Positions 17,553 to 26,668 of a stretch of DNA of 64,000 nt are shown piece by piece. The stretch is from CAYRWR01 sp964537555 (GTDB lineage: Bacteria; Spirochaetota; Brevinematia; Brevinematales; CAYRWR01): positions 8,473 through 72,472 of the forward strand of contig CAZIAD010000015.1 in the NCBI GenBank assembly GCA_964537555.1, in the 5' to 3' direction. Position 1 is the stretch's first letter. Each line of letters opens with the position of its first letter. The notes under the pieces are model-generated. The model searched no databases. It was not told where the DNA came from and saw nothing but the letters and a program-made list of their open reading frames with translations. The position numbers and the translations under genes are program-made.

Positions 17553-18800
17553 ATGAGAGAAGCGATAATCACAATGGTGCTTTTATGGTTAATCCTGATA
17601 TTCTGGGTGGCTGTAAAAATCTATCGTGATACTCATGGAAAAAAACAGGCCAAACCTAATACTAAAAAAATAAAAGTACCGTCACAAAAACGCTTATTAA
17701 GCTCTGAAAAAAGAGAAGGATATCAAATCGATATTTATGATTGTCCTAGAAGCCGGGTTAAGAAAATGGAGATAGTACTGCACTACGATATCCCGGGATC
17801 TGATGAATGGAATATTACCAAGGAAAAATTTTTCACAGGCATGGATAGAAAAAAAGGCAGCGATGATATACAGATAGGGGATATTGCCTTTGACCGGGAG
17901 TGCCTGCTCAGCGGGGATGCTGAATTCCTGCGCTCTTTACTCAATGCAGAGCTCAGAGAACAGATCTATGATCTGCATCAGCTCAGTGAACAGTTCCAGG
18001 TAACCAGCCGAAATATCATGCTGAGACTGAAGAAGGAATATATAAATACCCCGGAAAAAAGGGAGGCATTGGTCAGAAAAATCATCGAAACAGCCCGGGT
18101 TATCACCAGGGAGCCGGATATGTTTAAGCGCTGCCTGGCCAATGCCCAAAAAGATCCTCAGCCCCGGTTCAGGATATATAACCTGGGTATCCTGCATTCC
18201 CGCTTTTCTGACCGGATAGAGTCTGCACAAGCCATCGAGTCTGCCCTGAAGGACCCGGATCTGGATGTACGCATCTATGCTGCTGTCTTGCAGGGGGAGA
18301 AAGCACAGAGCCTTTTAGGTGATATTTTACTTAATGAAAACCTAAATGTAAAACAGCTTCGGGATATCATCTTTCACATGATGAACAGGGATTATACCCG
18401 GAGCATACCTGTGATCATCAAGTATTATCAAAAAAGTAAAGACCTACAGGTCCGCCTGATTCTCCTGCAGGGTTTAAGAGGCCTGGCCCACAGCTCAGCC
18501 CAGGACTTTCTGAAGACGGAGCTGGACAGTGAACAGGATAGGGTCATCCGCATAGCCCTCGTAGATACCCTGGGAATGTGCGGCGATATCCCGGCGGTGG
18601 AGTATCTCTATAAATGGGAGCTGGCTCATCCTGATGCCGGTCTGAAAGACAGCATAAAAAGAGCTATCAGCCGCATCCAGTCCCGGCAGGATGTCAAAGG
18701 CGACAAGGGCTGGCTCTCTCTGAATGAGACCGGCCAGAGCGAAGGGGGTCTTAGCCTATCCCACGGAGATGAGGGTGGACTCAGTATGGAGGAAGAATAA
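17553..18800 (+). CDS. Membrane-anchored HEAT-like protein with LS-repeat tail, paralogue 3
   Basis: A 415-residue paralogue. Membrane helix at about 6-24, then a Lys-rich linker (KKQAKPNTKKIKVPSQKR). The globular motif is GDIAFDRECLLSGDAEFLRSL, followed by HEAT-like repeats (FRIYNLGILHSRF, LDVRIYAAVL, IRIALVDTLGMCGDIPAVEYL) and the tail GWLSL, EGGLSLSHG, GGLSMEEE. It is much closer to paralogue 4 than to 1 and 2; the last 80 residues of 3 and 4 are nearly identical, indicating a recent duplication or gene conversion. AGGGG precedes the start. The next gene begins immediately after its stop. Confidence 0.8.
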   Translation: MREAIITMVLLWLILIFWVAVKIYRDTHGKKQAKPNTKKIKVPSQKRLLSSEKREGYQIDIYDCPRSRVKKMEIVLHYDIPGSDEWNITKEKFFTGMDRKKGSDDIQIGDIAFDRECLLSGDAEFLRSLLNAELREQIYDLHQLSEQFQVTSRNIMLRLKKEYINTPEKREALVRKIIETARVITREPDMFKRCLANAQKDPQPRFRIYNLGILHSRFSDRIESAQAIESALKDPDLDVRIYAAVLQGEKAQSLLGDILLNENLNVKQLRDIIFHMMNRDYTRSIPVIIKYYQKSKDLQVRLILLQGLRGLAHSSAQDFLKTELDSEQDRVIRIALVDTLGMCGDIPAVEYLYKWELAHPDAGLKDSIKRAISRIQSRQDVKGDKGWLSLNETGQSEGGLSLSHGDEGGLSMEEE

Positions 18801-20060
18801 GTGAGTAAGGAAAAAGAAGAATTAATACTTCACATTGTCGCGGTTATCCTGGCCCTCATTTTTTTGGCAATAAAATGGATAATATCCAGATATAAGCAAT
18901 ACCTTGCAGCATCTCCCAAACCAAAAAAGAGAGTGATGATGAAAAAACCGGTATACACAATCCACGATGGGTATAAGGTGGAAGTGAGAACTTATAAGAG
19001 AAATTGGGTAAAGATGAAACAATTTATCTTACACTATCCTCTATCGGGGCCACAGGACTGGAGCATTTCCAAAGAGAAATATTTCATCGGTATGGATAGG
19101 AATAAAGGCAGTGATGATATACAGATAGGGGTGCCGGCATTTGACAGGGAGTGCCTGCTGACCGGAAATGAAGATTTCCTGCGCTCTCTACTCAATGAAA
19201 AGGTCAGGGAAAAGATCTTTTTACTCCATCAGGTCACTGAAGAATTTCAGGTGAATGGACAGATGATCTCCGCCATGATGAGAAAAGAAGACCTGAAAAA
19301 TACCGCAAAGCAGGATGCCTTGATCCAGATAATGATAGAGACAGCTCAGGTCCTGTCTGAAGAACCGGATATGTTTAAGCGCTGTGTAAATAATATCCTG
19401 AATGATCCCTATATCCCTTTCAGAATGTTTAATCTGGCTATTCTTCATTCCAGTTTTCCTGATCGCAGAGAGACTGCTGCCACAATACAGGCAGTCCTGG
19501 CAGATCCCGACCTGGATATTCGGATCCATGCTTCTATTGTGATGGGAGTATCCGGAATGAGTCTGCTCAAAGACCTGCTGCTGCAGCAGGATCTCAATCC
19601 GGCTCAGATGAGAGATATAATTCAGCATTTTATAATCAGGAATTATAGTCAGACTACCTCCATCCTCATGGAGTGCTATAAAAATAAAGCAGATCTTGGC
19701 CCCGGTGATAAACTGATACTCCTCCAGGGATTAAGTACCCAGGCAGACAGCTCAGCCCGGGATTTTCTGATGACAGAGCTGGAGAAGGAAAAGGACAGAG
19801 ATCTGCGTATCGCCCTGGTAGATGCTCTGGGGATGTGCGGCGATATTCCTGCGGTGGAGTATCTCTATAAATGGGAGCTGGCACATCCCGATGTCTCTAT
19901 TAAGGACAGCATAAAAAGAGCCATCAGGCGCATCCAGGCCCGTCAGGATGTCAAAGGCGACAAGGGCTGGCTCTCTCTGAATGAGACCGGCCAGAGCGAA
20001 GGCGGCCTTAGCCTGCCCCATGAAGATGAGGGCGGACTGAGTATGGCAGAAGAAGAGTGA
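18801..20060 (+). CDS. Membrane-anchored HEAT-like protein with LS-repeat tail, paralogue 4
   Basis: A 419-residue paralogue of the preceding gene with the same order: membrane helix (about 8-25), basic linker, FDRECLLTGNEDFLRSLLNE motif, HEAT-like repeats (FRMFNLAILHSSF, LDIRIHASIVMG, LRIALVDALGMCGDIPAVEYL) and tail GWLSL, EGGLSLPHE, GGLSMAEEE. GTG start directly after the TAA of paralogue 3; the ribosome site GGAGGAAGAA lies in codons of that gene's acidic tail. Function unknown; the conserved short tail suggests a shared binding partner. Confidence 0.8.
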   Translation: MSKEKEELILHIVAVILALIFLAIKWIISRYKQYLAASPKPKKRVMMKKPVYTIHDGYKVEVRTYKRNWVKMKQFILHYPLSGPQDWSISKEKYFIGMDRNKGSDDIQIGVPAFDRECLLTGNEDFLRSLLNEKVREKIFLLHQVTEEFQVNGQMISAMMRKEDLKNTAKQDALIQIMIETAQVLSEEPDMFKRCVNNILNDPYIPFRMFNLAILHSSFPDRRETAATIQAVLADPDLDIRIHASIVMGVSGMSLLKDLLLQQDLNPAQMRDIIQHFIIRNYSQTTSILMECYKNKADLGPGDKLILLQGLSTQADSSARDFLMTELEKEKDRDLRIALVDALGMCGDIPAVEYLYKWELAHPDVSIKDSIKRAIRRIQARQDVKGDKGWLSLNETGQSEGGLSLPHEDEGGLSMAEEE

Positions 20061-20082
20061 AATACAACAACTAAATCCCCGG

Positions 20083-20111
20083 TAGACAATTAAGAAAAAT
20101 CGGGTTAAAAT
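20083..20111 (+). promoter_or_regulatory. Promoter of the Hsp70-like gene
   Basis: TAGACA (20083-20088), 17 bp, TAAAAT (20106-20111). The Hsp70 gene therefore has its own transcription start besides any read-through from the HEAT cluster. Confidence 0.5.
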
Positions 20112-20150
20112 AAGGTACTTTATATATTTATTATAAATTAGGTAGACATA

Positions 20151-21857
20151 ATGAGAAAATTGCACCTGGCCCTGGACCTGGGCACGACCAATACTGTCGC
20201 TGCTATATGGAATGCGGAACTGGACAATCCCCAGATCCTGCATCTCAAGGATATATGCCGGGATGAGAGGAGTGACTCCCTCATCGATGATTCCTTTACC
20301 ATCCCCTCCACTGTCTTTCTGCTGGAGCCGGCCCAGGTGTATCGTTTTCCCTATAACATACTCTTTAAAAAGTTGCAGAGCAAGACCGGAGTAAAAATAG
20401 GCAAGGCGGCCATTATGGCCAACGGTGGCCTCTTCAAGGAAAACTTTGTATCCAGTTTTAAGAGCTATCTGGGCCGGGGGTCCTACCAGTTTATCGGCCA
20501 GCTCGGGGAGTGGAAGTACAATGCCGAACTGATCACCGAACTGTTTCTCCGGGAGCTGATCCACCAGATCGAGATCAGTGAAAAAGCCAAAGTCAATGAG
20601 CTCACGATCACGGTACCGGTTGATTTTTATGAATTTTACCGGGCCCGGCTCCACCGTATCTGCCGGCGGGTAGGTATACACCGCATACATACCCTGGATG
20701 AGCCGGTAGCGGCAGCCCTGGGCTACGGACTCAATGTCACTGACTCCAAGACCATGCTGGTGGTGGATTTCGGAGGAGGCACCCTGGACTGTGCCCTCAT
20801 CCATACCAATGAAAAAGGCAGTGAAAAGGGCCAGTGTTCTGTCCTGGCCAAGGAAGGTGCCCCCATCGGGGGTAATGTGATCGATGCCTGGATCGTGGAA
20901 ATGGTGTGTGAGCACTACGGCTACGACTTTGCTGCCTTTACCCGGGAACCGGATCTGGCCTGGTGGTACCGCATCCTCCTGGAGGAAGCCCGGCGGGTCA
21001 AAGAGTCCCTGTTCAACAAGGAAAAAGAGATCTTTTACCTGCTCCCATCCGCTATGATGCATCAGTTTGCCGGACGTTTTTTCCAGCATGGCAAGGATGC
21101 CCGAAAACCTATGGTGATAGACCGGGATATGTTCTCCCGGCTCCTCGAGGATAAAGGCCTGTACCGTCACCTGGATTCTGTAATGAGGAGCCTCTTTATC
21201 TCTGCCGGGACCAAAGGCATCACTAGCGAGCATGTGGAAGAAGTGATCATGATAGGGGGGTCCACCCTGCTGCCCGGGGTCTATCCTTTCTATGAAGATA
21301 TGTTTGGGCGGGACAGGGTCAGGGCCTGGCAGCCTTTTAACGCAGTGGCCTTCGGGGCAGCGGCCTACTCAGCCGGCAAATTCTTTAAAAAAGATATCAT
21401 CACCCATGATTACGCCATTCGGACCTATAATCACAAAAACCATGAGCCGGAATACCATGTTATCGTACCGGGAAACACCCCTTTTCCTACCCCCAGTGAT
21501 TTCTGGAAAAGAAGACTGGTGCCCACCTGCGCCCTGGGGGAGCCGGAATCTATTTTTAAGCTCATTGTCTGTGAGATAGGTAAAAAGCATGGCCTTCACC
21601 AGGAGTTTGTCTGGGATGATAAGGGCCGTCTCCATTCCCTGGAAGAAGGGGCTGAAGCCCGGCAGCTCATCGTACCCCTCAATGAAGACAATCCCACTCT
21701 TGGCTACCTGGAACCCCCCCATTACCCTTCAGAAAAAGCCCCCCGGGTAGAGATATCCTTTATGGTCAATGAAGATAAATGGCTCTGTACCAGCGTCTAT
21801 GACCTCAAGAGTCAGAACATGCTCATCCGGGAAAAACCGGTTATTCGTCTGAAGTAA
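20151..21857 (+). CDS. Hsp70 family protein, short C-terminus (not DnaK)
   Basis: A 568-residue Hsp70-type ATPase. The nucleotide-binding domain is complete: phosphate loop 1 LDLGTTNTVAA (about 8-18), connect motif DEPVAAALGYG (about 183-193), phosphate loop 2 VVDFGGGTLDCA (about 204-215) and adenosine motif IMIGGSTLLPG (about 366-376). The remainder is only about 170 residues and ends in a strand pattern like the substrate-binding beta domain (VEISFMVNEDKWLC to VIRLK), with no helical lid. DnaK has about 638 residues, and no dnaJ or grpE lies here. It follows the HEAT/LS-tail cluster by 90 bp, suggesting a dedicated chaperone. That pairing is inference. Confidence 0.88.
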   Translation: MRKLHLALDLGTTNTVAAIWNAELDNPQILHLKDICRDERSDSLIDDSFTIPSTVFLLEPAQVYRFPYNILFKKLQSKTGVKIGKAAIMANGGLFKENFVSSFKSYLGRGSYQFIGQLGEWKYNAELITELFLRELIHQIEISEKAKVNELTITVPVDFYEFYRARLHRICRRVGIHRIHTLDEPVAAALGYGLNVTDSKTMLVVDFGGGTLDCALIHTNEKGSEKGQCSVLAKEGAPIGGNVIDAWIVEMVCEHYGYDFAAFTREPDLAWWYRILLEEARRVKESLFNKEKEIFYLLPSAMMHQFAGRFFQHGKDARKPMVIDRDMFSRLLEDKGLYRHLDSVMRSLFISAGTKGITSEHVEEVIMIGGSTLLPGVYPFYEDMFGRDRVRAWQPFNAVAFGAAAYSAGKFFKKDIITHDYAIRTYNHKNHEPEYHVIVPGNTPFPTPSDFWKRRLVPTCALGEPESIFKLIVCEIGKKHGLHQEFVWDDKGRLHSLEEGAEARQLIVPLNEDNPTLGYLEPPHYPSEKAPRVEISFMVNEDKWLCTSVYDLKSQNMLIREKPVIRLK

Positions 21858-21914
21858 CCATAGTGTGGCCAATAAAAGAGAATAAGTCAGGCTAATCCGA
21901 TAACTACTTACTGG

Positions 21915-21943
21915 TTGACACAAACCTAAAAAAGTGGCAAAAT
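21915..21943 (+). promoter_or_regulatory. Promoter of the phospholipase A gene
   Basis: TTGACA (21915-21920), 17 bp, CAAAAT (21938-21943). Confidence 0.5.
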
Positions 21944-21983
21944 ATCATTAAAGAACAGTATTCGTATTTAACAGGAGGAAGGG

Positions 21984-22805
21984 ATGTCAAGACGTTTTAT
22001 AATGGTTTTATGGGCGTTAATATTTACTGGTTTTTTAAGGGTTCAATTATCCGCCCTGGAGAGTAAGCCATCGGAACGCCTCAGTTTTTTTGAGGATAAC
22101 TACTTTATCACCGGATACGGGACCGGCTGGGAGCCTATTGATACCTTCTACGACACCAATAACCAGGTAAAGTACCAGTTTAGCATCAAGTACCTGCTGG
22201 ACTGGGGAAATGGATGGTGGCAGAATTCAGATGTGTTTAATCTCTATTTTATCTATACCCAGAAACATCTGTGGAATATCTTTGACGCTTCCTCTCCTTT
22301 TAAAGAGAGTAATTTTAAGCCGGGAATAATGGCTAATTTTAATTTTGATATACCCGTGATGTATAAGATCAACTTTATTCCTATTGTACACGAATCAAAT
22401 GGCAGAGATGGTGTGGATTCCAAAAGCTGGAACCGGGTCATACTGACTTTGGGATTATTGAAGACTAGATTTTTTGAACTGGATGCCAGTGCCTTTTATA
22501 TCTATCCCTTTAATCTCTCGGAATATAACCTGGATATTGTAGATTATAGCGGCTATTTTGAACTGTTCGCCAGGATTTCGGATAATGTGGATGATCCCCT
22601 GTTTCAGGTAGACTATACCTTAAGAGCAGCTACAGCCGGCCTGACCCACATTGTAGACTTTAAATTGGGTATCTTCCACCTGATCAATAAGCGCTGGCCT
22701 AAGGACATCCTCCTGCACGCCCAGCTGCACTATGGCTACCTGGAGAGCCTGGAGACCTACAATGACAAGACTGCCCGGATCAGGCTGGGTATTGGTTTTT
22801 ATTGA
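21984..22805 (+). CDS. pldA: Outer-membrane phospholipase A (OMPLA)
   Basis: A 273-residue protein with a signal peptide (cleavage near LSALES, about 24) and a beta-barrel pattern ending in an aromatic residue (GIGFY). The OMPLA catalytic set is present with correct spacing: H136 and S138 in HESNG, and N150 in SWNRV, 14 residues after the His as in E. coli PldA. The upstream YTQKHLWN and SSPFKESNFKPGI segments also match the family. It hydrolyses phospholipids that reach the outer leaflet of the outer membrane, and so shows that the cell has an outer membrane. GGAGGAAGG precedes the start. Own promoter and terminator make it monocistronic. Confidence 0.92.
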   Translation: MSRRFIMVLWALIFTGFLRVQLSALESKPSERLSFFEDNYFITGYGTGWEPIDTFYDTNNQVKYQFSIKYLLDWGNGWWQNSDVFNLYFIYTQKHLWNIFDASSPFKESNFKPGIMANFNFDIPVMYKINFIPIVHESNGRDGVDSKSWNRVILTLGLLKTRFFELDASAFYIYPFNLSEYNLDIVDYSGYFELFARISDNVDDPLFQVDYTLRAATAGLTHIVDFKLGIFHLINKRWPKDILLHAQLHYGYLESLETYNDKTARIRLGIGFY

Positions 22806-22833
22806 TACTGTACTAAGGATGATTCTAAATACG

Positions 22834-22864
22834 ACAGGCCTTCTTGCAGGAGGCCTGTTTTTTT
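22834..22864 (+). terminator. Rho-independent terminator after pldA
   Basis: Arms ACAGGCCT (22834-22841) and AGGCCTGT (22851-22858), extendable inward by two pairs, then seven T. Confidence 0.88.
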
Positions 22865-22979
22865 ATTGCAGGCCTGTCTCAAAGACCTGGCTGTACAGGG
22901 CCACAAAGTAAGTGCAGTTTTTTTGTATGACCAGGCCAGGCATAGGATTCTGATGCAGTACATTAGTTCATACAGCCTT

Positions 22980-23008
22980 TTGACTTTCAGCCCTATCTGG
23001 TTTATAAT
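22980..23008 (+). promoter_or_regulatory. Promoter of pyrG operon
   Basis: TTGACT (22980-22985), 17 bp, TATAAT (23003-23008), 26 bp before the pyrG ATG. Confidence 0.75.
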
Positions 23009-23034
23009 TATAAATCATATCCATAGGGGGCAGC

Positions 23035-24651
23035 ATGGAAGGCAAGAAGTATATCTTTGTCACAGGCGGGGTGAGTTCATCACTGGGGAAGGGTATCACT
23101 GCCTCTTCTATCGGGACCCTGCTCTCGGCTGCGGGATACAAGATCAACATGATGAAGATCGACCCCTATCTCAATGTGGATGCAGGCACGATGCGGCCCT
23201 ATGAACACGGTGAAGTCTATGTGACTGATGACGGGGCTGAGACCGACCTCGACCTGGGCAACTATGAGCGATTCGTACGCATCAAGACCAGCCTGTCCAG
23301 CTCTATCACTACCGGACAGATCTATCAGCGCGTCATCGATGCCGAGCGTAAAGGTGAATATCTGGGCCAGACCGTTCAGGTCATCCCCCATATCACTGAT
23401 GAGATCAAGCGCCGGGTCCGGGTATGTGATGGAAATGACGAAGCCCATATCATCATCATAGAACTGGGCGGTACCGTTGGTGACATTGAAGGCATTCCCT
23501 TTCTGGAAGCTATACGCCAGTTTGCTATCGATGAAGGTAAAAGCAATGTAAAATTCGCTCACCTCACCCTGGTTCCCCGTATCAAAGGCTCCGGTGAATT
23601 AAAGACCAAGCCTACCCAGCACTCTGTAAAAGCTATGATGTCCATGGGCATACAGCCCGACTTCCTGTTCTGCCGCTGCGAAGTGGAAGTGCCGGATGAC
23701 CTCAAGCAAAAGATCGCTAATTTTTGTAATGTAGATAAGCAGCACATTTTTTCAGCGGTAGACCTGGATACCATCTATGCCGTCCCGCTTACCTTTCATG
23801 AACAGGATGCGGACAAGATCATCCTCAATACTTTGGGCCTGCCCTATCGTACCCCTGATCTCTCAAAATGGAAAAACATAGTCAATATAGCCACAAAGCC
23901 TCAGTATGAAGTCAATATCGCTTTTGTGGGTAAATATGTAAATCTGGATGATGCCTACAAATCAGTAGATGAAGCCCTCCGCCACGGTGGACTGGCCAAT
24001 AAAGCCAAAGTCAATATCATCAAGATAGACTCAGAGGAATTTGATAAAGAGGGCTTTAAGCTGCCCAAAGATATCGGAGGCATACTGATACCCGGAGGTT
24101 TTGGTACCCGGGGAATAGAAGGCAAGATAAAGGCTACAGTCTATGCCCGTAAGAACAAGGTACCCATACTGGGAATCTGCCTGGGCTTACAGTGCATGGT
24201 CATCGGTTTTGCCCGGGAGGAATGCGGCCTCAAGGAAGCAAACTCCAGCGAGTTTAATACCGAGACTCCCTACCCCGTCATAGAGCTCCTGGCTAATCTT
24301 AAAGGGGTGAAATATCTGGGCGGAACCATGCGCAGAGGCGGCTCCAAGACCTACATCAAAAAAGGGACTCAGGCCCACTCTATCTATAAAAAAGATGAGG
24401 TCATAGAGCGACATCGTCACAGATACGAAGTGAATCCGGAATACGTGCAATGCCTGGAAGAGCATGGCCTGACTATTTCCGGGACCGCAGAGAACGGGCT
24501 GGTGGAGATCATAGAGGATAAGAAACATCCCTGGTTTATCGGAGTGCAGTACCATCCCGAATTTAACTCAGCCCCTATCGAGCCCTCCCCGCTGTTTGCC
24601 AGCTTTATACAGGCCGCTCTCAAGCACTCCAAACCCAAGCCGGAAAAATAA
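23035..24651 (+). CDS. pyrG: CTP synthase
   Basis: A 538-residue enzyme that converts UTP to CTP using ATP and glutamine. The N-terminal synthetase domain starts KYIFVTGGVSSSLGKGI and contains KIDPYLNVDAGTM. The glutaminase domain has the nucleophile motif LGICLGLQ (Cys near 382) and the histidine/glutamate pair in YHPEFNS near the C-terminus. Length is that of the family. AGGGGG lies before the ATG. An antiporter gene starts 3 bp after its stop, so the two are translated together. Confidence 0.98.
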   Translation: MEGKKYIFVTGGVSSSLGKGITASSIGTLLSAAGYKINMMKIDPYLNVDAGTMRPYEHGEVYVTDDGAETDLDLGNYERFVRIKTSLSSSITTGQIYQRVIDAERKGEYLGQTVQVIPHITDEIKRRVRVCDGNDEAHIIIIELGGTVGDIEGIPFLEAIRQFAIDEGKSNVKFAHLTLVPRIKGSGELKTKPTQHSVKAMMSMGIQPDFLFCRCEVEVPDDLKQKIANFCNVDKQHIFSAVDLDTIYAVPLTFHEQDADKIILNTLGLPYRTPDLSKWKNIVNIATKPQYEVNIAFVGKYVNLDDAYKSVDEALRHGGLANKAKVNIIKIDSEEFDKEGFKLPKDIGGILIPGGFGTRGIEGKIKATVYARKNKVPILGICLGLQCMVIGFAREECGLKEANSSEFNTETPYPVIELLANLKGVKYLGGTMRRGGSKTYIKKGTQAHSIYKKDEVIERHRHRYEVNPEYVQCLEEHGLTISGTAENGLVEIIEDKKHPWFIGVQYHPEFNSAPIEPSPLFASFIQAALKHSKPKPEK

Positions 24652-24654
24652 TTC

Positions 24655-25833
24655 ATGATGCTGATAGCCAATTTTGCGGTAGTGATAGCTGCCGCATTAT
24701 TTTTAAGCTACCTATTCGAAAAGATCAGACTGCCCGGCCTGCTGGGCATGGTCATCACCGGTATCCTCTTAGGGCCCTATGTCCTTAATTTTATTTCCTC
24801 TGATATCCTGAAGGTCTCCGCAGAGCTGCGGACCCTGGCTCTCATAGTCATACTGATTCGGGCCGGCCTGGGGATCAGCCGGGCCACCCTCAATAAAGTG
24901 GGTGCCTCTGCTATCAAGATGAGCTTTATTCCCGGAATACTGGAAGGCTCGGCTATTTTATTTCTGGCTCATTACTGGATGGGATTCAGCTGGACGGAAG
25001 CCGGCATGCTGGGCTTTATCATCGCAGCAGTGTCTCCGGCAGTAGTGGTGCCTCAGATGCTGGACCTTAAAGAAAAAGGCTATTCCAGGCATAAAGAAGT
25101 ACCGACCCTGGTCCTGGCGGGAGCATCCCTGGATGATGTATTTGCTATCACCATTTTTGGAGTATTTATGGCCCTGCACCAGGGCAAAGGCCAGGAGATC
25201 GGGAGCCTGGTAGCCCGGGTCCCTCTCAGTATTGTACTGGGTATAGCCGGAGGATTACTTCTGGGGTTTCTCCTGTCCCTGCTATTTGCCCGGCTCAGAG
25301 TGCGCACTACCCGTAAAGCCCTCACTTTTCTCCTGGTAGCCATACTCTTTCATGAACTGGAAAAGCTACTCCCTATTGCCTCCTTACTGGGTATCATGGC
25401 CATGGGCTTTGTGCTCCTGGAACGTGAAGAAAAAGAAGCGCATGCCCTGGCTAATAAATTTAATAAAGTGTGGGTGTTCGCAGAACTGGTTCTGTTTATC
25501 CTCATAGGGGCCCAGGTGGATATCACAGTAGCCTGGAATGCCGGACTCATAGGCCTGGCCATCATCGGGCTGGGGCTGCTGGCCCGGAGCATGGGAGTCA
25601 TACTGTCTCTCATGGGTTCTGAACTGAACTACAAAGAGAGACTGTTCTGTGTGATCTCCTATCTGCCTAAGGCCACGGTCCAGGCAGCTATAGGGGCGGT
25701 CCCACTGGCATCCGGAGTAGGGCAGGGCAGTCTCATTCTGGCTATAGCAGTACTTTCTATAATAGTGACTGCACCTCTGGGGGCTGTGGGCATCACCCTG
25801 TCCGCTCCCCGTTTACTGGACGACAAGGCATAA
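24655..25833 (+). CDS. Cation:proton antiporter (CPA family)
   Basis: A 392-residue membrane protein with about 12 hydrophobic segments in the Na+/H+ exchanger fold: SYLFEKIRLPGLLGMVITG in the first helices, and the ion-site pair of Asp in GASLDDVFAIT (about 162-172). It lacks the C-terminal RCK/TrkA domains of Kef channels. The double Asp suggests an electrogenic exchanger; the ion is not identified. It begins 3 bp after pyrG without its own clear ribosome site, suggesting coupling. Confidence 0.88.
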   Translation: MMLIANFAVVIAAALFLSYLFEKIRLPGLLGMVITGILLGPYVLNFISSDILKVSAELRTLALIVILIRAGLGISRATLNKVGASAIKMSFIPGILEGSAILFLAHYWMGFSWTEAGMLGFIIAAVSPAVVVPQMLDLKEKGYSRHKEVPTLVLAGASLDDVFAITIFGVFMALHQGKGQEIGSLVARVPLSIVLGIAGGLLLGFLLSLLFARLRVRTTRKALTFLLVAILFHELEKLLPIASLLGIMAMGFVLLEREEKEAHALANKFNKVWVFAELVLFILIGAQVDITVAWNAGLIGLAIIGLGLLARSMGVILSLMGSELNYKERLFCVISYLPKATVQAAIGAVPLASGVGQGSLILAIAVLSIIVTAPLGAVGITLSAPRLLDDKA

Positions 25834-25849
25834 TCTAAGGAGCTCAAAC

Positions 25850-26653
25850 ATGAAAAATAAGATCGCTCTTATCACTGGGGCCAGCAGCGGTATTGGGGCT
25901 GCATTTGCCCGCTTACTGGCTGGAAAGGGATATAATGTGTGGATCACAGGCCGCCGCAGGGACAGGCTGGAGGCCCTGGCCCGGGAGATCAAACAGTCTC
26001 ACCCTGTGAGCGTAGAGATCATCCAGGGCGACCTGCTCCTGGAAAAAGATATCTGCGCCCTGGAACAGAAGATAAAACAGGCCTCTGACCTGGAGGTCCT
26101 GGTCAATAATGCCGGATATGGGGACGATGTCATATTTGAATCATCACCTGTAAAAATGCATACGGATATGCTCAGAGTGCATGTGGAAGCCAGTGTGAGA
26201 CTGGCTCATGCAGCCCTGACCCCCATGCTGGATAATAAGACGGGCTATATCCTCAATGTGTCATCTATAGCCGGGCTGGTGGCTACGGGGGGCTCCGTGT
26301 CCTATAATGCTACCAAGGCCTATCTGATCCGATTCAGCGAGGCCCTGTCACTTAACCTGCATGATGCCGGGATCAGGGTGTCCGCCCTCTGCCCCGGCTT
26401 TACACATACCGACTTTCATGCTAAAATGGGCATGGATGAGGCGGATAAAAGACGCTGGTCCCGGAACTGGATGGCTGCGGACAGGGTGGCCCACCTGGGC
26501 TGGAAGGCTATCCTCAGGGGGGGCGTGGTGTATATCCCGGGCTGGAGGAATAAACTCATGATAGGCTTCGTGAATCTCTTGCCGCCGCGCCTGAGATTGG
26601 GGCTGGCCCGTATAGTAAGCGCTAAATCCAGAAAGAGCCTGGAAAATCAATAA
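25850..26653 (+). CDS. SDR family oxidoreductase
   Basis: A 267-residue short-chain dehydrogenase. The NAD(P) motif is TGASSGIG (about 8-15) with a basic ITGRRRDRL after beta-2 favouring NADPH. NNAGYG lies near 85, catalytic Ser in NVSSIAG (about 142) and YNATK with catalytic Tyr and Lys at about 155-159. The C-terminus resembles the DltE/YqjQ-type subfamily. Substrate unknown. It follows the antiporter by 16 bp with AAGGAG and is followed 15 bp later by the OmpA-type lipoprotein, probably one transcript. Confidence 0.9.
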   Translation: MKNKIALITGASSGIGAAFARLLAGKGYNVWITGRRRDRLEALAREIKQSHPVSVEIIQGDLLLEKDICALEQKIKQASDLEVLVNNAGYGDDVIFESSPVKMHTDMLRVHVEASVRLAHAALTPMLDNKTGYILNVSSIAGLVATGGSVSYNATKAYLIRFSEALSLNLHDAGIRVSALCPGFTHTDFHAKMGMDEADKRRWSRNWMAADRVAHLGWKAILRGGVVYIPGWRNKLMIGFVNLLPPRLRLGLARIVSAKSRKSLENQ

Positions 26654-26668
26654 ACGTAAAAGGAGACA

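Noticed and set aside
19752..21233. 493-codon minus frame over the Hsp70 gene
   Set aside because: Antisense to complete Hsp70 ATPase motifs; no independent evidence.
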